Source: an uncultured Roseovarius sp. (GTDB lineage: Bacteria; Pseudomonadota; Alphaproteobacteria; Rhodobacterales; Rhodobacteraceae). From it: a stretch of DNA of 64,000 bases. The position numbers and the translations under genes were made by a program. This document shows, piece after piece, positions 48,028 through 56,822 of the stretch. Location: NCBI GenBank assembly GCA_951812895.1, contig OX638333.1, positions 1,850,366-1,914,365 of the forward strand, given 5' to 3'. Below the pieces are notes generated by a model. It did not search any database and was not told the DNA's origin. It worked only from the letters and a program-made list of their open reading frames with translations. Numbering within the stretch: the stretch's first letter is position 1; every line of letters begins with the position of its first letter.

Positions 48028-48353
48028 TCACCCTCTCCTTCTTCCAGCGCCAGATGCGCATCCAGCCGTGCCATCCCGGCTTCCCAGAATGTGCGATGAT
48101 CCATCGTCCAGTCTGCAATCGCTTTCAGTGCTTCGGGCCGGACCGAATACAACCGGCTGGTGCCCGCAACACGCTGTTCGACCAGACCTGCGTGACGCAA
48201 AACCTTCAAATGGCGCGACATCGCGGGCGCGCTCATCTGTGTATTCTCTACTAAGGCACCGGCTGGCAGCTCACCTTCTGCCATCAACCGCTCGATCACA
48301 TCCAGACGGGTGGGGTCAGACAAGGCGGCGAAGGTTTCGATCAACGTAGTCAT
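48024..48353 (-). CDS. ArsR/SmtB family transcriptional regulator
   Basis: 109 residues. FAALSDPTRLDVIERLMAEGELPAGALVENTQMSAPAMSRHLKVLRHAGLVEQRVAGTSRLYSV is a textbook winged-helix ArsR domain. The usual ELCVC metal-binding cysteines are missing, so it probably senses an organic ligand. It likely represses its own operon with the SRPBCC and YCII genes through the palindrome at 48362-48379. Confidence 0.93.
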   Translation of the reverse strand: MTTLIETFAALSDPTRLDVIERLMAEGELPAGALVENTQMSAPAMSRHLKVLRHAGLVEQRVAGTSRLYSVRPEALKAIADWTMDHRTFWEAGMARLDAHLALEEGEGE

Positions 48354-48361
48354 GAACCATT

Positions 48362-48379
48362 ATTAACATAAGTGTTAAT
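48362..48379. promoter_or_regulatory. Candidate ArsR operator
   Basis: ATTAACA and TGTTAAT form a perfect 7-base inverted repeat around TAAG, centred 17 bases before the ArsR start codon. Size and position suit an autoregulatory ArsR site. Confidence 0.6.
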
Positions 48380-48403
48380 TAACGAAAAGAGAAAATATAA
48401 ATC

Positions 48404-49309
48404 TTAATCCCGCACCGCCATCACTCCGGCCAAAACAATTGCGCCAATTCCCAACAGGGTCAGCATATCGGGAACCTCCAGAAACAAGATCAAGCCCCAG
48501 ATCACCGCAAATCCGACATAGCTGAAATCAAAAACCCCGATGATCTGCGGTGGTCCATTCTGATAAGCGATGGCTGCACCGATACTGCCAATCAACAAGG
48601 CCAGCGCCAATATGCCGATCACTATCCAGCCTTCGGCGTCCAATGGCGACCACCCCGAAAGAAGAAATCCGGCCGTTTCGCCTGTGCTCAAGCCCTCAAC
48701 CAAAAGACTGGCCACAGTTCCACTAATCAGAAACCCTGCATTCAGCCAAAACCCCAAAACCACTGCATGCTCGCCCCGGCACTTCGTTCGCGTCAGGATC
48801 ATCGCCAGCGCATACAGAACTGCCGACAACAAGGGCAATACGACATAGCCATTCATGCCCTCCGGTCCCGGGCGCAGAATGATCACCACCCCGACAAAAC
48901 CAATCACAACCGAGCCCCACCCTAAACGGCCAATCCGGGCATTGGTTAACAGCGCGGAAAACAACGTCATGAATATCGGCAATGTGTAATAGGCCGCAGC
49001 CGCCACTGAAAACGGCAGATGTGGCAGCGCTGCGTAATAGGCCACCCACATGCCCAACAGCATCCCCACCCGAAGCGCCATCCAACCCGGTGCAACCGGC
49101 CACAGACTGAACCCCCGCGCAAAGATCACAAACATCAACGCAAATCCCGGCAAGGCGACAGCCGACCGCAGCACAAAGATTTGCCACAGGCTAACATTCC
49201 CGGCTCCGTCGCGTATCAACGCATCGCCAAAGGACAGCGCCAGCGTGGTGAAAATTATCACCAAAATGGCCAACCCTAACCGGTCACGAGATGGGTCAGA
49301 CTTTTGCAT
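48404..49309 (-). CDS. DMT superfamily EamA transporter
   Basis: 301 residues from the ATG at 49309 (the frame also opens at a TTG one codon earlier). About ten membrane segments in two EamA halves; LPHLPFSVAAAAYYTLPIFMTLFSALL and the C-terminal YQNGPPQIIGVFDFSYVGFAVIWGLILFLEVPD are typical. Probably exports or imports a small metabolite. It shares orientation with serB upstream, but the 120-base gap argues for separate transcription. Confidence 0.9.
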   Translation of the reverse strand: MQKSDPSRDRLGLAILVIIFTTLALSFGDALIRDGAGNVSLWQIFVLRSAVALPGFALMFVIFARGFSLWPVAPGWMALRVGMLLGMWVAYYAALPHLPFSVAAAAYYTLPIFMTLFSALLTNARIGRLGWGSVVIGFVGVVIILRPGPEGMNGYVVLPLLSAVLYALAMILTRTKCRGEHAVVLGFWLNAGFLISGTVASLLVEGLSTGETAGFLLSGWSPLDAEGWIVIGILALALLIGSIGAAIAYQNGPPQIIGVFDFSYVGFAVIWGLILFLEVPDMLTLLGIGAIVLAGVMAVRD

Positions 49310-49429
49310 CAAGGGGTTTTTCGCGCGAGTTCATGGAAAAACCAGACAGGCATTGCAGTATCGGGTCAATCCCGGAACACCGCGCTACCGCCAACCGTTG
49401 TCAGCAGAAAAAACGCGATGACCCTGCTG

Positions 49430-50302
49430 TCAGCCGGTTGCAAACTCGTCCAGCGCATAACCCTGCAGATACAACAGCGCGCTCAGGTCACCGTGGTTGA
49501 TCCGCACGTCACATTCCGCCGCAACCGCCGGTTTGGCATGCAAGGCAACACCCGTGCCCGCCCGGCCCAGCATGCCCAGATCATTCGCACCATCGCCCAC
49601 AGCAATCACATCCGCCTCTGAAATACCCAGCCGCTTGGTGATCTCTTCCAACGCCCCGACCTTGGCCTGCCGTCCCAGTATCGGGCGACCTACATCCCCG
49701 CTCAGCTTGCCACCCTCGATCAGCAACGTGTTGGCCCGGTTCTCGTCAAATCCCAGCTCTGCGGCTACCTTTTCAGTGAAGGCCGTGAATCCGCCTGAAA
49801 CCAGGGCGCAATAGGCACCACCGGCCCGCATCGTCGCCACCAACGCGGCGCCGCCGGGCATATAAGTGATGCGGCTCTCAAGAACTTCGCCAATCACCTT
49901 TGCGTCCAGCCCCTTCATCAGGGCCACGCGCTCAATCAGCGCCTCTTCGAAATCCAGTTCGCCATTCATCGCCCGTGCCGTAATGGCTTTGACATAGTCG
50001 CCCTTGCCTGCCGCATCCGCCAGCTCATCAATGCATTCCTGTTGAATCATCGTGCTGTCCATGTCGGCCAGCAGCATCTTCTTACTGCGCCCACCGGCAG
50101 GCTGGATGACCAAATCAACCTGCAATGCCTGTAAGTCTTCCCAAACTTTCCACTGGTTTCCTGGCACATTTTCAACCGTAAACTCAGCCGCCTCATCAGG
50201 CGATAGCCATACCGCATCCCCCCCGCCCCACGCGTTGCGCAGGTTCTCGACAAGGGCGGGCTCAAGCACGCCCTTGGGCGCGATCAGGGTGGCAACATAC
50301 AT
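49430..50302 (-). CDS. serB: Phosphoserine phosphatase SerB
   Basis: 290 residues. HAD motif I is LLADMDSTMIQQECIDELAD, motif II SGGFTAFTE, and motif III/IV AVGDGANDLGMLGRAGTGVALHAKP. The N-terminal 80 residues form an ACT-like domain. It removes phosphate from L-phosphoserine, the last step of serine synthesis. serC and serA lie close by on the other strand. Confidence 0.96.
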   Translation of the reverse strand: MYVATLIAPKGVLEPALVENLRNAWGGGDAVWLSPDEAAEFTVENVPGNQWKVWEDLQALQVDLVIQPAGGRSKKMLLADMDSTMIQQECIDELADAAGKGDYVKAITARAMNGELDFEEALIERVALMKGLDAKVIGEVLESRITYMPGGAALVATMRAGGAYCALVSGGFTAFTEKVAAELGFDENRANTLLIEGGKLSGDVGRPILGRQAKVGALEEITKRLGISEADVIAVGDGANDLGMLGRAGTGVALHAKPAVAAECDVRINHGDLSALLYLQGYALDEFATG

Positions 50303-50398
50303 CCGGCAGGTCCTTTTGTGTCGTGAGCCCGCCTTTACGTCAGCCCCACCAGATTTACCAGCAGATCACCAGCTTTGTACTCTCCCGGTGTTGCCCGC

Positions 50399-50875
50399 CT
50401 AATTGATGGTCAACCAGTTTTCCGGCCAGTGTTTCCCACTGGTATTAAATGCAACCTGTTCTTTGGATGTGACGCTCGTGTGAGCATAAAACTCGTATGG
50501 TGACACTTCATAACTTTCCAATTCGTGCGCTGGCACGTGCGTTATCGCCCCTTCCCCGTGAATATGGATACACAATTTGTCCTGGTTGCCGGGCGAAGGC
50601 GTGATCGCAAAGCAGACCTCACCCCGACAGCCTGCAACAGCAGAATTTCGGCCAACTTGCCACAACAGATCTGCCCCCGCTGCAACATTCAGAGCCGCAC
50701 CCCATTGCGTACCTTGTGTGCAGCTATTGGTCGAAACAACCGTCAAGGTTATATTCTGTGCCATTCTGTTTTGAATGCGTAAAAGCGCCGGTTCCGCCGA
50801 CGCGCTGATGACACTTAACAAAACTAAGGCCATTGAAACGCATAGCAGATTCCTGAATTTTGGAAATTTGGTCAT
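50399..50875 (-). CDS. Secreted protein of unknown function between serB and serC
   Basis: 158 residues from the ATG at 50875, preceded by AGGAGAT; the frame opens further upstream without a good site. Signal peptide about 1-27 (VISASA before EPALL). Mature part has NRMAQNITLTVVSTNSC, four cysteines (likely disulphides) and CIHIHGEGAITHVPAHELESYEVSPYEF. It may be a periplasmic beta-sandwich protein; I do not recognise the family. Confidence 0.65.
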   Translation of the reverse strand: MTKFPKFRNLLCVSMALVLLSVISASAEPALLRIQNRMAQNITLTVVSTNSCTQGTQWGAALNVAAGADLLWQVGRNSAVAGCRGEVCFAITPSPGNQDKLCIHIHGEGAITHVPAHELESYEVSPYEFYAHTSVTSKEQVAFNTSGKHWPENWLTIN

Positions 50876-51084
50876 GCTATCTCCTGATCGCCCGAAAGGG
50901 CCGCGCTGCCCAACATAGCACAGAGTTCGGCGTATAATGGAATAAACGTTCAAACGATCTTCTCAGCTGCCAAACCTGCTTGGCGCTAAGTGGAGTTTCC
51001 GATCGTGAACAAGACAGTCGTATTTGAACCATAAACCGGCGCAACTCTACCATTTCTGCACTTGCGAAGCATCCTGAACAGGCG

Positions 51085-51145
51085 TACCTCCATCCGTGGG
51101 ACACCCCTCCCCAACGAGGGGCGCATATCTGAGAGGATACCAGCA
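51085..51145 (+). ncRNA. Candidate serC leader RNA
   Basis: Just before serC: ACCTCCATCCGTGGGA, then a stem CCCCTC (51104-51109)/GAGGGG (51116-51121) with loop CCCAAC, then ATCTGAGAGGATACCAG up to the start codon. A structured RNA called the serC motif is known from 5' leaders of serC in alphaproteobacteria, and this position and layout fit. The assignment is from memory of the motif, not from a covariance search. The GAGAGGA ribosome site lies at its 3' end, so it could control translation. Confidence 0.5.
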
Positions 51146-52300
51146 ATGGCTATCAAGCAACCGGCTGCGCGGCCGGATAATCCGCGTTTTTCGTCTGGCC
51201 CCTGTGCCAAACCCCCCTCATTTGAAATCACCCGTCTGTCCGACGCCCCCCTCGGCCGCAGCCACCGCGCCGCCGTGGGCAAGGCCCGGCTCAAAGCCGC
51301 GATCGAAGGCACGCGGGAGGTTTTGGGCATCCCTGCCGAATACCGCATCGGCATCGTGCCTGCCTCTGATACTGGTGCTGTTGAAATGGCGATGTGGAAC
51401 CTGCTGGGCGCACGCAAGGTTGAAATGCTCGCATGGGAAAGCTTTGGCGCGGGCTGGGTCACCGACGTGGTCAAGCAGCTGAAACTCGATGCCGAAGTCA
51501 AGATCGCAGACTACGGGCAGATCGTGAACCTTTCCACCGTCGACACCGACAACGATGTTGTATTCACCTGGAACGGGACCACCTCTGGTGTTCGCGTCCC
51601 CAACGGTGATTGGATCAAATCTGATCGTGCAGGTCTGACCATCTGTGATGCCACCTCGGCCGCCTTCGCGCAGGACCTGCCTTGGGATAAGCTCGATGTG
51701 ACAACCTTCTCATGGCAGAAGGTGCTGGGCGGCGAGGCTGCGCACGGCATGCTGATCCTGTCGCCCCGCGCGATTGAGCGTCTGGAAAGCTATACTCCGG
51801 CATGGCCCCTGCCAAAGATCTTCCGCCTCACAAAAGGAGGCAAGCTGATCGAAGGCATCTTCGAAGGAGCCACCATCAACACCCCCTCCATGCTTGCAGT
51901 CGAAGATTATTTACTGGCCCTCGATTGGGCCCGTTCGGTTGGTGGTCTAAAGGGCCTTATCGCCCGGGCCGACGCCAATGCAAGCGTGATAGATGATTTC
52001 GCTGCAACGCGTGACTGGCTCACCAACCTTGCCGAGGATGCAACCACGCGGTCAAACACCTCCGTCTGCCTCAGATTCACCGATCCTCGCATTGCCGATG
52101 GCGCTACCTTTGCCAAGGCGGTAGCCAAACGGCTGGAGGCCGAAGATGTCGCATTGGATATCGGCGCCTACCGCGATGCCCCTGCGGGCCTGCGCATCTG
52201 GTGCGGCGGCACGGTTGAAACCTCCGATGTTGCGGCACTCATGCCCTGGATCGAATGGGCATTCGAAGCTGAGATTTCGGCACAAGCGCAAGTGGCCTGA
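51146..52300 (+). CDS. serC: Phosphoserine transaminase SerC
   Basis: 384 residues from the ATG at 51146; an earlier in-frame codon at 51062 would run through the structured leader. [13 protein letters not shown] at the N-terminus, [35 protein letters not shown] with the PLP lysine in SWQK, and [12 protein letters not shown] follow the long alphaproteobacterial SerC type. It converts 3-phosphohydroxypyruvate and glutamate to phosphoserine. serA follows 99 bases on. Confidence 0.96.
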   Translation: MAIKQPAARPDNPRFSSGPCAKPPSFEITRLSDAPLGRSHRAAVGKARLKAAIEGTREVLGIPAEYRIGIVPASDTGAVEMAMWNLLGARKVEMLAWESFGAGWVTDVVKQLKLDAEVKIADYGQIVNLSTVDTDNDVVFTWNGTTSGVRVPNGDWIKSDRAGLTICDATSAAFAQDLPWDKLDVTTFSWQKVLGGEAAHGMLILSPRAIERLESYTPAWPLPKIFRLTKGGKLIEGIFEGATINTPSMLAVEDYLLALDWARSVGGLKGLIARADANASVIDDFAATRDWLTNLAEDATTRSNTSVCLRFTDPRIADGATFAKAVAKRLEAEDVALDIGAYRDAPAGLRIWCGGTVETSDVAALMPWIEWAFEAEISAQAQVA

Positions 52301-52305
52301 GGTGC

Positions 52306-52376
52306 GCCGGGGTGAACCCCGGCCTACCCACCAAGTAACCTGAATTTCAAAGATGCAGGGCGGGGTTCACCCCGCC
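52306..52376. repeat. Pair of GC-rich palindromes between serC and serA
   Basis: GCCGGGGTGAACCCCGGC (52306-52323) and GGCGGGGTTCACCCCGCC (52359-52376). Each is a near-perfect hairpin, and their 12-base cores (GGGGTGAACCCC and GGGGTTCACCCC) are exact reverse complements, so they can pair with each other or fold alone. They look like a REP-type repeat or an RNA switch between the two genes. Confidence 0.7.
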
Positions 52377-52399
52377 ACCCGGCCAAAGGACCCTATAAA

Positions 52400-53995
52400 A
52401 TGACACCCAAAGTTCTCGTCTCCGACAAGCTATCGGAAACTGCCGTACAGATTTTCCGCGACCGCGGCATTGATGTCGACTTCATGCCCGATGTGGGCAA
52501 GGACAAGGAAAAGCTGCGTGAGATCATCGGCCAGTATGACGGCCTCGCCATCCGCTCGGCCACCAAAGTCACACCTAAAATCCTCGACGCAGCGGACAAT
52601 CTTAAGGTTATCGCCCGCGCCGGTATCGGCACTGATAATATCGATAAAGAAGCCGCTTCGAAAAAAGGTGTGATCGTCATGAACACGCCTTTCGGCAACA
52701 TGATCACCACCGCCGAACATGCCATCGCCCTGATGTTCGCTGTTGCCCGCCAATTGCCAGAAGCCAGCGCTTCGACCCACGCTGGCAAATGGGAAAAATC
52801 CAAGTTTATGGGCGTTGAACTGACCGGCAAAACTCTGGGCGTGATTGGCGCAGGCAATATTGGCAGTATCGTCTGTGACCGTGCCCGCGGGCTTAAGATG
52901 AAAGTTATCGCTTACGATCCGTTTCTGAGCGAAGAAAAGGCCGACAAGATGGGCGTTGAAAAGGTCGACCTTGACGACCTTGTCGCACGCGCCGATTTCA
53001 TCACCCTGCACGTGCCGTTGACTGATCAGACCCGCAATATTCTGTCCGCCGAACGCTTGACCCAAACCAAACCCGGCGTGCGCATCATCAACTGTGCCCG
53101 TGGTGGTCTGGTGGATGAAGAGGCACTGGCAGAACTGCTCAAATCCGGCCATGTGGCCGGCGCAGCCTTTGATGTGTTCAGCGTCGAACCCGCCACAGAC
53201 AGCCCGCTCTTTAATCTGCCCAACGTGGTATGTACCCCGCACTTAGGGGCCGCCACGACAGAGGCGCAGGAAAATGTTGCCCTTCAGGTGGCAGAACAGA
53301 TGTCGGACTATCTGCTGACCGGCGCAGTTTCAAACGCGCTCAACATGCCGTCTGTTACAGCGGAAGAGGCCAAGGTCATGGGCCCCTGGATCAACCTCGC
53401 CGGACATTTGGGCAATTTTATCGGTCAGATGACAGATGAGCCGGTTAAAGCCATCAACATCCTCTATGATGGCGTCGTCTCTGAAATGAACCTCAATGCG
53501 CTCACCTGCGCGGCGGTCGCCGGGATCATGAAATCCGTGAACCCGGACGTTAATCTGGTTTCGGCGCCGGTGATCGCAAAAGAACGCGGCGTGAAAATCT
53601 CAACCACCCATCAGGACAAATCAGGTGCCTTCGAGGGATACATCAAGCTCACGGTTGTCACCGACAAACGTGAGCGTTCTATCGGTGGCACTGTGTTCTC
53701 AGACGGCAAACCACGATTCATCCAGATCAAGGGCATCAACATCGATGCCGAGATCGGCCAGCACATGCTCTACACCACCAATCAGGACGAGCCGGGGATT
53801 ATCGGCACTCTGGGGCAGACCATGGGCGAAAACGGTGTGAACATCGCCAACTTTACCCTGGGCCGGTCTGTTGCAGGGGGTGAGGCGATCGCGCTTTTAT
53901 ATGTTGATGCGCAGGTACCGGATAATGTGATCGCAAAGCTGGAAGGCACCGGAAAATTTCAGCAAATCCGCTCACTTGAATTTGACGTTAGCTGA
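52400..53995 (+). CDS. serA: D-3-phosphoglycerate dehydrogenase SerA
   Basis: 531 residues, the long three-domain form. NAD loop GVIGAGNIGSIVCDRARGL, catalytic Arg in NCARGGLVDEEAL, Glu in FDVFSVEPA, His in CTPHLGAATTEAQ; an allosteric substrate-binding domain (about 315-450) and a C-terminal ACT domain (TTNQDEPGIIGTLGQTMGENGVNIANFTLGR). It starts the serine pathway and is often inhibited by serine through the ACT domain. Ends just before a strong hairpin. Confidence 0.97.
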   Translation: MTPKVLVSDKLSETAVQIFRDRGIDVDFMPDVGKDKEKLREIIGQYDGLAIRSATKVTPKILDAADNLKVIARAGIGTDNIDKEAASKKGVIVMNTPFGNMITTAEHAIALMFAVARQLPEASASTHAGKWEKSKFMGVELTGKTLGVIGAGNIGSIVCDRARGLKMKVIAYDPFLSEEKADKMGVEKVDLDDLVARADFITLHVPLTDQTRNILSAERLTQTKPGVRIINCARGGLVDEEALAELLKSGHVAGAAFDVFSVEPATDSPLFNLPNVVCTPHLGAATTEAQENVALQVAEQMSDYLLTGAVSNALNMPSVTAEEAKVMGPWINLAGHLGNFIGQMTDEPVKAINILYDGVVSEMNLNALTCAAVAGIMKSVNPDVNLVSAPVIAKERGVKISTTHQDKSGAFEGYIKLTVVTDKRERSIGGTVFSDGKPRFIQIKGINIDAEIGQHMLYTTNQDEPGIIGTLGQTMGENGVNIANFTLGRSVAGGEAIALLYVDAQVPDNVIAKLEGTGKFQQIRSLEFDVS

Positions 53996-54000
53996 CTTCA

Positions 54001-54037
54001 AAATTGCCGGGCCTGCTGTTCGCCGGCCCGGCAATTT
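54001..54037. terminator. Strong hairpin terminator between serA and the CcoN-like gene
   Basis: AAATTGCCGGGCC (54001-54013) pairs perfectly with GGCCCGGCAATTT (54025-54037), a 13-base stem with an 11-base loop. With A and T runs on both ends it can serve both converging transcripts. Confidence 0.8.
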
Positions 54038-54057
54038 CCGTGCAAGATCAATGTAAG

Positions 54058-54429
54058 TTACCGCACCTGCGCCCCGCGTAAGACCACGATCAGAAAACAC
54101 AACATTCCCAACGCGCTCAGGATTGACCCCCCTGCGGCGAGCACTTCGGTTATATCCAATTTCGACAGAACAATCCCCGGCACCACAACCACCAGTCCAA
54201 CGGCTGATAATCCAAAATGCAGATTGGGCAAAGTACCCTCACCGGCACCCGGCACCACATGATAGTAAAACGCAAAGATTGAAAAACCCACCCAGCCCAA
54301 CAAGTTCAGGTGCGCATGCGCCGGTGCCAACAGGTAATCCTGATTTCCAGCCATGTGGATACCCCAGCCCATGCCAATCAGCACGCTGACGATCCCCAAA
54401 ACCAGAAACCAAAGCGCCAGTCCTCTCAT
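54058..54429 (-). CDS. Small CcoN-like membrane protein (cbb3 oxidase subunit I fragment)
   Basis: 123 residues with four hydrophobic segments. The stretch APAHAHLNLLGWVGFSIFAFYYHVVP, with His38, His40 and His57, strongly resembles the second helix region of haem-copper oxidase subunit I of the cbb3 type, where this His binds low-spin haem. The full subunit has about twelve helices; this protein is complete with its own start and terminator, so it may be a stand-alone haem protein rather than an oxidase. Function unknown. Confidence 0.7.
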   Translation of the reverse strand: MRGLALWFLVLGIVSVLIGMGWGIHMAGNQDYLLAPAHAHLNLLGWVGFSIFAFYYHVVPGAGEGTLPNLHFGLSAVGLVVVVPGIVLSKLDITEVLAAGGSILSALGMLCFLIVVLRGAQVR

Positions 54430-54507
54430 CTTTCATCCTCCCCATCCCGCTATTGCTGATCGTACCCTGCACGACCTGCCAGCAATGCGCAAACCTGCTT
54501 GGTTTGA

Positions 54508-55746
54508 TCAGTCCGGCTCAGACTCCAGCGAAAATACCGAAGGTGATGCTGCCGGCGAACGAGAGAATTTCGATTTCGCGACCCTAGTCTTACTTGTATC
54601 CAGAACCATGCGGCACACCGCGAACAATCCAAGCGAAAACAGAACCAGCCCGATAAAGATAAACAATCCACCCGGGTGGCCGTCTCCCATAAACCAAGAG
54701 GCTGACAAGGGGCCAATGGTTGCGCCAATCGAAAAGGACAAAAGCAATCCCCCGCTGGTCTCAACCATGCGCGAATTGGGGACATTGTCATTGGCATGAG
54801 AAATGCACAAAGCATAGATCGGAATCATCAGGGCGCCGTGAACCGCGGCCATGGCGAAATTCGAGGTGTTGGACGAAAAAACACCAAACCCGATAATCAG
54901 CCCCGTCACCACAGTGCCAAAAGACACCGCAGCAATCACAATCCGTCTGTCAATTTTGTCCGATATCCACCCCAGCGGCCATTGCGACAGCGTGCCGCCA
55001 AACACGAATGCCGCCATCAGGATCGCGATGTTGGTTGTGTCCATGCCGCGCCCCTGCGCAAATGCCGGACCCAGCGACCAAAAAGAGCCTTCAACGATAC
55101 CTGCCAACAAACACCCGATCACGCCGACAGGGGAGACTTTGAACAGCTTAGGCAGGTTCAGACGCGCCGACGGAATGGGGGTAGGGCTCATGGTTGGCGC
55201 CAGGCTAAGCGGTACGATCGACAAACAAATCAACATTGCAACGATGATGAACAATGTGGCTTCTCTGGTGTCATAAGTGGTCACCATCAACTGACCCGCC
55301 ATCGTCACAATGTTACAGACGATAATGTAGGTTGAGAGGATACGACCGCGGTTTGTGTTGCTCGAACTGTCGTTCAACCAGCTTTCAACAATAATGTAGA
55401 GCACGGCCAGACAAGTCCCTCCAACAACCCGCATAATTCCCCAAAACACCGGGTCGACATAGAGTGGGAAAGACAGAAAAGAGGCCGTCAACATCGCTGT
55501 TAATCCGGCGAAGGCACGCACATGCCCAACGGTCATGATGATTTTCGGGCCGATAAAGCAGCCAATCGCAAAGCCGCCAAAGTACGTGGCCCCCAGCATA
55601 CCGATTAACGCGGTGGAATATCCTTCGTGCCCTGCACGAATGGGCAGCAGGGTCTGGAACAATCCGTTGCCCGCAAAAAGCAGTGCCGCACATGCCAGAA
55701 TGGTAATAACCGAACCAAAAGCGGTTACAGAATAAGATTTGCTCAT
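54508..55746 (-). CDS. MFS transporter (YcaD-like)
   Basis: 412 residues from the ATG at 55746; a TTG seven codons upstream also opens the frame. About twelve membrane segments. RAGHEGYSTALIGMLGATYFGGFAIGCFIGPKII in the N-terminal half and GTLSQWPLGWISDKIDRRIV in the middle are the typical MFS loops, closest to the UCP-type YcaD/YbfB group. Substrate unknown. Separated by about 80 bases from the CcoN-like gene. Confidence 0.9.
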   Translation of the reverse strand: MSKSYSVTAFGSVITILACAALLFAGNGLFQTLLPIRAGHEGYSTALIGMLGATYFGGFAIGCFIGPKIIMTVGHVRAFAGLTAMLTASFLSFPLYVDPVFWGIMRVVGGTCLAVLYIIVESWLNDSSSNTNRGRILSTYIIVCNIVTMAGQLMVTTYDTREATLFIIVAMLICLSIVPLSLAPTMSPTPIPSARLNLPKLFKVSPVGVIGCLLAGIVEGSFWSLGPAFAQGRGMDTTNIAILMAAFVFGGTLSQWPLGWISDKIDRRIVIAAVSFGTVVTGLIIGFGVFSSNTSNFAMAAVHGALMIPIYALCISHANDNVPNSRMVETSGGLLLSFSIGATIGPLSASWFMGDGHPGGLFIFIGLVLFSLGLFAVCRMVLDTSKTRVAKSKFSRSPAASPSVFSLESEPD

Positions 55747-56019
55747 GATCTCACACGTTCCATACAATATAGGACTGGCCCATTTGCCCGGACCTGTGGC
55801 TCAGTTGCCGACTTTGGCAATCTTGAAACTTGATCAGCAACCGGTAGCAGAAAGTGGTCGGACTACGCCATCACCAAATTTTAAAATTCTACCAAATCTT
55901 CAAAAACAGCGGCACGAATCCTACGATCATTTAAGCTTGGCGACCCAAGAGTTTGTGAAATTTCTTCGAGCGATGGGCTGAACCGCATAAAGCTAAACAT
56001 ATCTATCAAAACTAGGGCT

Positions 56020-56475
56020 CTATTTCTCGCCGCGCCCATGGTCGTAAATTTGGCCCGCTTTTGCGTGGCTTGCCATGTTAATTACAACATCAACATTTTT
56101 GCTGCAAAGAATTGCATTGGACATGATATCCGCCAATGGTTGCCATTTCGCGTCGTTCACGTCGTCACCTGCGTTCGGCTCGCCAGAAATGTACTCACAT
56201 AGTACGGCGACAAGAAGAAAGTGATGCGCAATCTTGCCCTCGGCATCTTTCGAAATCACATCCAGGTTGGTGATGTAATCAAGGGGCTTTGCAATAACTT
56301 CAGTTTCTTCGCGCAATTCACGCACAGCGGCCTCTTTCGCGGTTTCGCCTAGCTCCACGTGCCCTCCTGGGAACCCCCACAACCCTTCATCAGGTGGGTT
56401 CCGGCGCTTAACCAGCAAGACGGTATCTGTGCGTATTACAACCGCAATTGCAGCAAGTTTGGGAGAGCGTAGCAT
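56020..56475 (-). CDS. NUDIX hydrolase
   Basis: 151 residues. The Nudix box is clear: GGHVELGETAKEAAVRELREETEV, preceded by LLVKRRNPPDEGLWGFP. ADP-ribose or NTP pyrophosphatase type hydrolases begin this way; the real substrate is not determined. The gap of 273 bases to the MFS gene holds no supported gene. Confidence 0.92.
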   Translation of the reverse strand: MLRSPKLAAIAVVIRTDTVLLVKRRNPPDEGLWGFPGGHVELGETAKEAAVRELREETEVIAKPLDYITNLDVISKDAEGKIAHHFLLVAVLCEYISGEPNAGDDVNDAKWQPLADIMSNAILCSKNVDVVINMASHAKAGQIYDHGRGEK

Positions 56476-56514
56476 GACAGTGAGCAGCCTTATTTGACAG
56501 ATCCAAGCTGATTG

Positions 56515-56604
56515 TTAGTGCATGATCGGCCTGTGTTCCATCGGGGTGATGGTTTCCCGGGCTGGTGGGCGGTAGTCTAGTGCACTGTGTGGTCGTTGAT
56601 ACCA
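56515..56604 (-). pseudogene. Remnant of an IS3/IS481-type transposase C-terminus
   Basis: A 30-codon fragment that ends in TAA at 56515: reading from 56604 it gives WYQRPHSALDYRPPARET followed by ITPMEHRPIMH. This is a characteristic C-terminal tail of DDE transposases of IS3-like elements. No start, no catalytic DDE region and no inverted repeats are present, so only a scar of the element remains, between the NUDIX and phosphatase genes. Confidence 0.8.
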
Positions 56605-56822
56605 AATTTGAAACTATCAAAAACCGCTCCTTTGGCTGCTAGTCCACCAATTGAACATGTTGATAACGGTATAACCTTCAGGATTTCTGGTCGAAGTCGT
56701 CAAAGATTTGAACACTCGCACGACTATTGGTGTAAACTTGCAACGCCACCAGTTGAGTCTCAAAGATCGGAGCAAGACGGTTCCTGGCCGCCTGCGCCGT
56801 CTCCATTGCCCGGATAAAGAGT
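56605..56822. other. AT-richer intergenic DNA beside the transposase remnant
   Basis: About 220 bases without a supported gene on either strand. It probably contains eroded mobile-element or former gene sequence, plus the promoter of the metallophosphatase gene. Confidence 0.35.

Noticed and set aside
56587-56817. 76-residue plus-strand ORF near the transposase remnant
   Set aside because: Overlaps the remnant on the other strand, begins at GTG and has no recognisable domain.
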